A program made the translations under genes and the position numbers. Below, in pieces: positions 24,577-27,624 of a DNA stretch of 27,624 bases (positions within the stretch are counted from its first letter, which is position 1; each line of letters starts with the position of its first letter). Below the pieces are notes generated by a model. It searched no databases. It was not told where the DNA came from and saw only the letters and a list, made by a program, of their open reading frames with translations. The DNA comes from Bacteroidales bacterium UBA1176 (GTDB lineage Bacteria > Bacteroidota > Bacteroidia > Bacteroidales > WCHB1-69), in assembly GCA_002311645.1 (NCBI GenBank), contig DBYW01000042.1, forward strand, positions 13,825 through 41,448, written 5' to 3'.

Positions 24577-26424
24577 CTACTTCAGGACGATGTTGTTATA
24601 GTTCCGGAGACTTTCCAAAATGTTGGTTCTGACATGCACGAAGTCGTCGGCACCGGCGGCCTTGAGGTCCTCAATGGCCTCGGTGGGGTTGCCTGCCACG
24701 ACGAAGGGGATGTCGGGAAGTTGGGCCTTGCACAGCTTGGCAGCCTCGACGCCGAGGGTGGCGTACTCCTCGTCGGAACTGCAGACCACGATGATGTCGG
24801 GCTTGGCCTCAATGGTGGCTTTCACGCCCTCCTCCACGGTGGCAAAGCCGGAGGATTCCACAATCTCGTAGCCGGCACAGCCGAAGAAGTTGGTGACGAA
24901 GCCGGCACGTGCTTGGCGCATGGCCAGGTTGCCAAGCTTGAGCAGATAGACTCTCGGGCGGTGGTTCTGGGCAGCGTAACGCTCGGTGGCAATGCGCAAC
25001 TCCTCGAATGCCATCGCGCCGCGGTAGGTTTTCAGCCCCTCATCCTCGTCTTTCACCACGCGCTCGATCTTGTCGGCCATCTTCTCGTTGATGTTGGGAT
25101 AATTGTTGGTGCCGAGCAGGATGTAGCGACGGGTGGCGATGTCCATGTCGCGTTTTTGGCAACTTGCTTCGATGGCGGCCTGCATGGAGCCGTCGGTGAT
25201 GACCTTGAGGGCACCGCCGTTTTTCTCCACCTCCTGGAAGAGTTTCCAGGCCTGTTCCGCGATGGCGTTGGTGAGCGTCTCGATATAGTAGGAACCGGCA
25301 GCGGGATCCACCACGCGGTCGAAGTAGGACTCCTCTTTCAGCAGCACCTGCACGTTGCGGGAGATGCGGCGGGAGAACTCATCGGACTCCTTGTAGGTGA
25401 CGTCGAAGGGCTGCAGCAACAGGGAGTCGGTGCCGCCCAAAACAGCGCTCATGCCCTCGGTGGTGCTGCGCAGCATGTTGACGTACGGGTCAAAGGTGGT
25501 CTTGTTCCAAGTGGATGCCACAGTGTTGATATGTATGCGATAGGCGCAGGGGCACTCGGGCTTGTATTGCTCCACCATGGTGGACCAGAGCAGGCGTGCT
25601 GCGCGCAGCTTCGCGATTTCCATGAAATAGTTGGAACCCACGGAGAGCGTCAGCTGGATGCGCGACGCAGCCTTGTCGGGCTTGATGCCATGCTCCGTGC
25701 AGAAGGCAATGTATTCGTTGGCCATGGCCAATGTGTAGCCTAATTCTTGCACGATGGTGGAACCTGCGTTGTTCAGCACAATGCCGTTCACGTTGATGAG
25801 CTTGAAGTCGGGCATGTGCTCCACCATGCGGAGCAACTCCACAGCCTGCATCATGTCTTCCTCTTCGCTATGATAAAACTTGTTGTGCTTCAAGCGATAA
25901 ATCAGCGGGTCGAAGTTGATGCTGCCGGAAATCTTGCGGCGTTCGTAACCTTTTCCATCAATGTAGTCCAAGAAGAGCTCTGTCAGGGCGATATAGTTTT
26001 TCACGTGGTTGAATTGCACGCCCGTCGTGAGGAGATCCATGCCGTTGAGCAGGGTCTCCAAAGCCTTGGCGTCGGCAATCTCCCGTGCGTTGAAGGCGAT
26101 GGTGGTGGCGCCGCGTTTCAGGGCGTCCAGCGCGATGGCGTTCGCCTTGGCGGGGTCGGCCTCCTCCACCTCCTGCACGATTTCCCAGTGGTTGTTGTCG
26201 GCTTTGGTGCCGCGCGTGTAGGGGAACTCGCCCGGAAGCGTGTCCAAATATTTGAGGTTGCTGAGGTGCTCGGCGCGATAGTAGGGTTGCACATTGAAGC
26301 CCTCATCGGTGCGCCAAACCAGCTTTTTCTGGTAGTCGGCACCCTTTAAATCCTTGTTGATGGTAGCCTCCCATTGCTCTGTGGAGATGGGCGGAAATTC
26401 GGTGAATAACTTTTCTTCTGCCAT
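24577..26424 (-). CDS. mutA: Methylmalonyl-CoA mutase small (beta) subunit
   Basis: 615 residues from the ATG at 26424 (MAEEKLFTEFPPIS); a ten-residue longer frame would start inside the -7 box. Together with MutB it interconverts succinyl-CoA and methylmalonyl-CoA in propionate formation. The N-terminal part is the mutase TIM barrel (WEATINKDLKGADYQKKLVW, RTDEGFNVQPYYRAEHL, and FDVTYKESDEFSRRISRNVQ, VVDPAAGSYYIETLTNAIAE). The C-terminal flavodoxin-like B12 domain is present, but the DxHxxG motif that binds cobalamin is replaced (NLAMRQARAGFVTNFF), as expected for the non-catalytic small subunit. mutB, usually next to mutA, is not the next gene here; a BtuF-like gene is. Confidence 0.95.
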   Translation of the reverse strand: MAEEKLFTEFPPISTEQWEATINKDLKGADYQKKLVWRTDEGFNVQPYYRAEHLSNLKYLDTLPGEFPYTRGTKADNNHWEIVQEVEEADPAKANAIALDALKRGATTIAFNAREIADAKALETLLNGMDLLTTGVQFNHVKNYIALTELFLDYIDGKGYERRKISGSINFDPLIYRLKHNKFYHSEEEDMMQAVELLRMVEHMPDFKLINVNGIVLNNAGSTIVQELGYTLAMANEYIAFCTEHGIKPDKAASRIQLTLSVGSNYFMEIAKLRAARLLWSTMVEQYKPECPCAYRIHINTVASTWNKTTFDPYVNMLRSTTEGMSAVLGGTDSLLLQPFDVTYKESDEFSRRISRNVQVLLKEESYFDRVVDPAAGSYYIETLTNAIAEQAWKLFQEVEKNGGALKVITDGSMQAAIEASCQKRDMDIATRRYILLGTNNYPNINEKMADKIERVVKDEDEGLKTYRGAMAFEELRIATERYAAQNHRPRVYLLKLGNLAMRQARAGFVTNFFGCAGYEIVESSGFATVEEGVKATIEAKPDIIVVCSSDEEYATLGVEAAKLCKAQLPDIPFVVAGNPTEAIEDLKAAGADDFVHVRTNILESLRNYNNIVLK

Positions 26425-26451
26425 TATAAAACTTGTTTTTAAAAACGGCTG

Positions 26452-26459
26452 CAAAAGTA
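26452..26459 (-). promoter_or_regulatory. Candidate -7 box (TACTTTTG) of mutA
   Basis: The minus strand reads TACTTTTG, a full match to TAnnTTTG, 27 bp upstream of the mutA ATG. It forms one arm of the inverted pair GCAAAAGTA (26451-26459) / TACTTTTGC (26473-26481). Confidence 0.55.
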
Positions 26460-26472
26460 CAAAAGATTTTCT

Positions 26473-26480
26473 TACTTTTG
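26473..26480 (+). promoter_or_regulatory. Candidate -7 box (TACTTTTG) of the divergent dehydrogenase gene
   Basis: The plus strand reads TACTTTTG, identical to the mutA box and 13 bp from it in opposite orientation. It would give a 5' leader of about 50 nt before the ATG at 26539. Any -33 element for this promoter would fall over the mutA -7 box. Confidence 0.55.
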
Positions 26481-26538
26481 CACCTCAATTTGTAGTTGTT
26501 CTTTTAGAAATAAATTATTCAATAAAAAAGCGATAAAT

Positions 26539-27624
26539 ATGGCAAAAGTTCTCATCATCGGTGCAGGCGGCGTGGGTGCCGTCGTGGCACACAAATGCGC
26601 TTCCGTGCCGGAAGTTTTCACTGAAATCATGCTCGCCTCCCGCACTAAGTCGAAATGCGACAAGATTGCTGCCGAAATCGGCGGCAACCGCATCCAGACC
26701 GCCCAGGTGGATGCCGACAACGTGCCCGAGACCATCAAGTTGCTCGAGGCCTACAAGCCCGACCTGCTCATCAACGTGGCCCTGCCTTATCAGGATCTTC
26801 CCCTGATGGACGCCTGTCTCGCCACCAAAACCAACTATATGGACACCGCCAACTACGAGCCGCGCGACAAGGCCAAGTTCGAGTACAGCTGGCAGTGGGC
26901 TTACCAGGATCGCTTCAAAGAGGCCGGCATCATGGCCCTCCTCGGCTGCGGCTTCGACCCGGGCGTAACCAGCATCTACACCGCCTACGCCGCCAAGCAC
27001 TACTTCGACGAGATCCACTATCTCGACATCGTCGATTGCAACGCCGGCGACCATGGCAAGGCCTTCGCCACCAATTTCAACCCCGAGATCAACATCCGTG
27101 AGATCACCCAACGCGGCAAATACTGGGAGAATGGCCAGTGGATCGAAATCGACCCGATGTCCATCCACCGTCCCGTGGAGTACCCCAACATCGGCGAACG
27201 TGAGTCCTACCTGCTCTACCACGAGGAGTTAGAGTCGCTGGTGCGTAGTTACCCCACCATCAAGCGTGCCCGCTTCTGGATGACCTTCGGGCAGAAATAC
27301 CTCACCGTGCTCAACGTACTGCAGGAGATCGGAATGACCAGCATCAAGCCCATCAAGTACCAGGGCGTTGACATTGTCCCACTGCAGTTCCTGAAAGCTG
27401 TGCTGCCCGAGCCCTCCTCGTTGGGCGAAGGCTACCACGGCCAGACCTCCATCGGCTGCCAGATCAAGGGCGTCAAGGACGGCAAGGAGCGCACCTACTA
27501 TGTCTATAACAACTGCGACCACGCCGAATGCTTCAAGGAGATCGGCGCCCAAGCCGTTTCCTACACCACCGGCGTGCCCGCCATGCTCTGCGCCAAGATG
27601 ATCCTCACCGGCACCTGGAAGGGC
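26539..27624 (+). CDS. Saccharopine dehydrogenase family protein, probable carboxynorspermidine dehydrogenase; 3' end cut off
   Basis: 362 codons visible, running off the right edge; homologues are about 400 residues, so only the end is missing. N-terminal Rossmann fold with AKVLIIGAGGVGAVVAHKCA, followed by MLASRTKSKCDKIAAEIGGN, INVALPYQDLPLMDACLATK, MDTANYEPRDKA, GCGFDPGVTSIYTAYAAKHY and DCNAGDHGKAFATNFNPEIN. This pattern matches the Bacteroidales saccharopine-dehydrogenase-like proteins linked to carboxyspermidine/carboxynorspermidine synthesis, an NADPH-dependent step of alternative polyamine biosynthesis. The lysine-pathway role is less likely for a Bacteroidetes bacterium but not excluded. 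The codon use is strongly C/G-ending compared with its neighbours, as for a highly expressed gene. It is divergent from mutA. Confidence 0.85.
   Translation, partial: MAKVLIIGAGGVGAVVAHKCASVPEVFTEIMLASRTKSKCDKIAAEIGGNRIQTAQVDADNVPETIKLLEAYKPDLLINVALPYQDLPLMDACLATKTNYMDTANYEPRDKAKFEYSWQWAYQDRFKEAGIMALLGCGFDPGVTSIYTAYAAKHYFDEIHYLDIVDCNAGDHGKAFATNFNPEINIREITQRGKYWENGQWIEIDPMSIHRPVEYPNIGERESYLLYHEELESLVRSYPTIKRARFWMTFGQKYLTVLNVLQEIGMTSIKPIKYQGVDIVPLQFLKAVLPEPSSLGEGYHGQTSIGCQIKGVKDGKERTYYVYNNCDHAECFKEIGAQAVSYTTGVPAMLCAKMILTGTWKG

Noticed and set aside
26425..26538. Cobalamin riboswitch upstream of mutA
   Set aside because: Only 114 bp are available between the divergent genes, with the -7 box 27 bp from the start; there is no room and no B12-box-like motif is seen.
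1..27624. tRNA/rRNA genes, CRISPR arrays, insertion sequences or prophage
   Set aside because: No cloverleaf, spaced repeat array, transposase, integrase or phage structural gene was recognised on either strand.

Overview
The window looks like a chromosomal segment of a Bacteroidetes bacterium, most likely of the order Bacteroidales. The main reasons are a complete 2,415-codon SprA/Sov type IX secretion translocon, a GIN-domain (DUF2807) protein, a GldM C-domain-like protein, PorT-like beta-barrel genes, methylmalonyl-CoA mutase of the succinate-propionate route, and candidate -7 promoter boxes matching the Bacteroidetes consensus TAnnTTTG. Genus cannot be told from the sequence alone. I saw no tRNA, rRNA, CRISPR array, insertion sequence or phage gene.

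Layout. Nineteen genes, from about 26.4 kb back to base 1, all lie on the minus strand, so transcription runs from right to left. Only the last gene (26539 to the right edge) is on the plus strand; it is divergent from mutA across a 114-bp region with two back-to-back -7 boxes. In transcription order the minus-strand genes are: mutA (methylmalonyl-CoA mutase small subunit), a BtuF-like binding lipoprotein, ruvA, sprA, two paralogous small lipoproteins, an MltF-like lytic transglycosylase, purD, recA, a TPR lipoprotein, ruvB, a PorT-like outer-membrane protein, a fumarylacetoacetate-hydrolase family enzyme, a NupG-type nucleoside permease, rlmH, an ECF sigma factor fused to a membrane segment and WG repeats, a GIN-domain solenoid protein, a GldM-C-like exported protein, and a LacZ-type beta-galactosidase cut off by the left edge.

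How the genes fit together. Most spacings are short (2 to 90 bp), so several polycistronic units are likely. mutA-btuF pairs a subunit of a B12-dependent enzyme with a probable corrinoid-binding protein. ruvA-sprA, recA and ruvB place Holliday-junction processing and recombination genes around the secretion translocon gene. Candidate promoters were found before the lipoprotein pair, recA, the sigma-factor fusion, mutA and the right-edge dehydrogenase.

Most unusual points: (1) a 28-bp palindromic element present three times, each inside a coding sequence and in frame (twice in the beta-galactosidase gene, once in the linker of the sigma-factor fusion); (2) the ECF sigma - transmembrane - WG-repeat fusion with a GIN solenoid gene directly downstream; (3) a near-perfect 18-bp inverted repeat overlapping the presumed recA promoter; (4) two tandem paralogous lipoproteins directly downstream of sprA; (5) overlapping divergent promoters between mutA and a carboxynorspermidine/saccharopine dehydrogenase-like gene.
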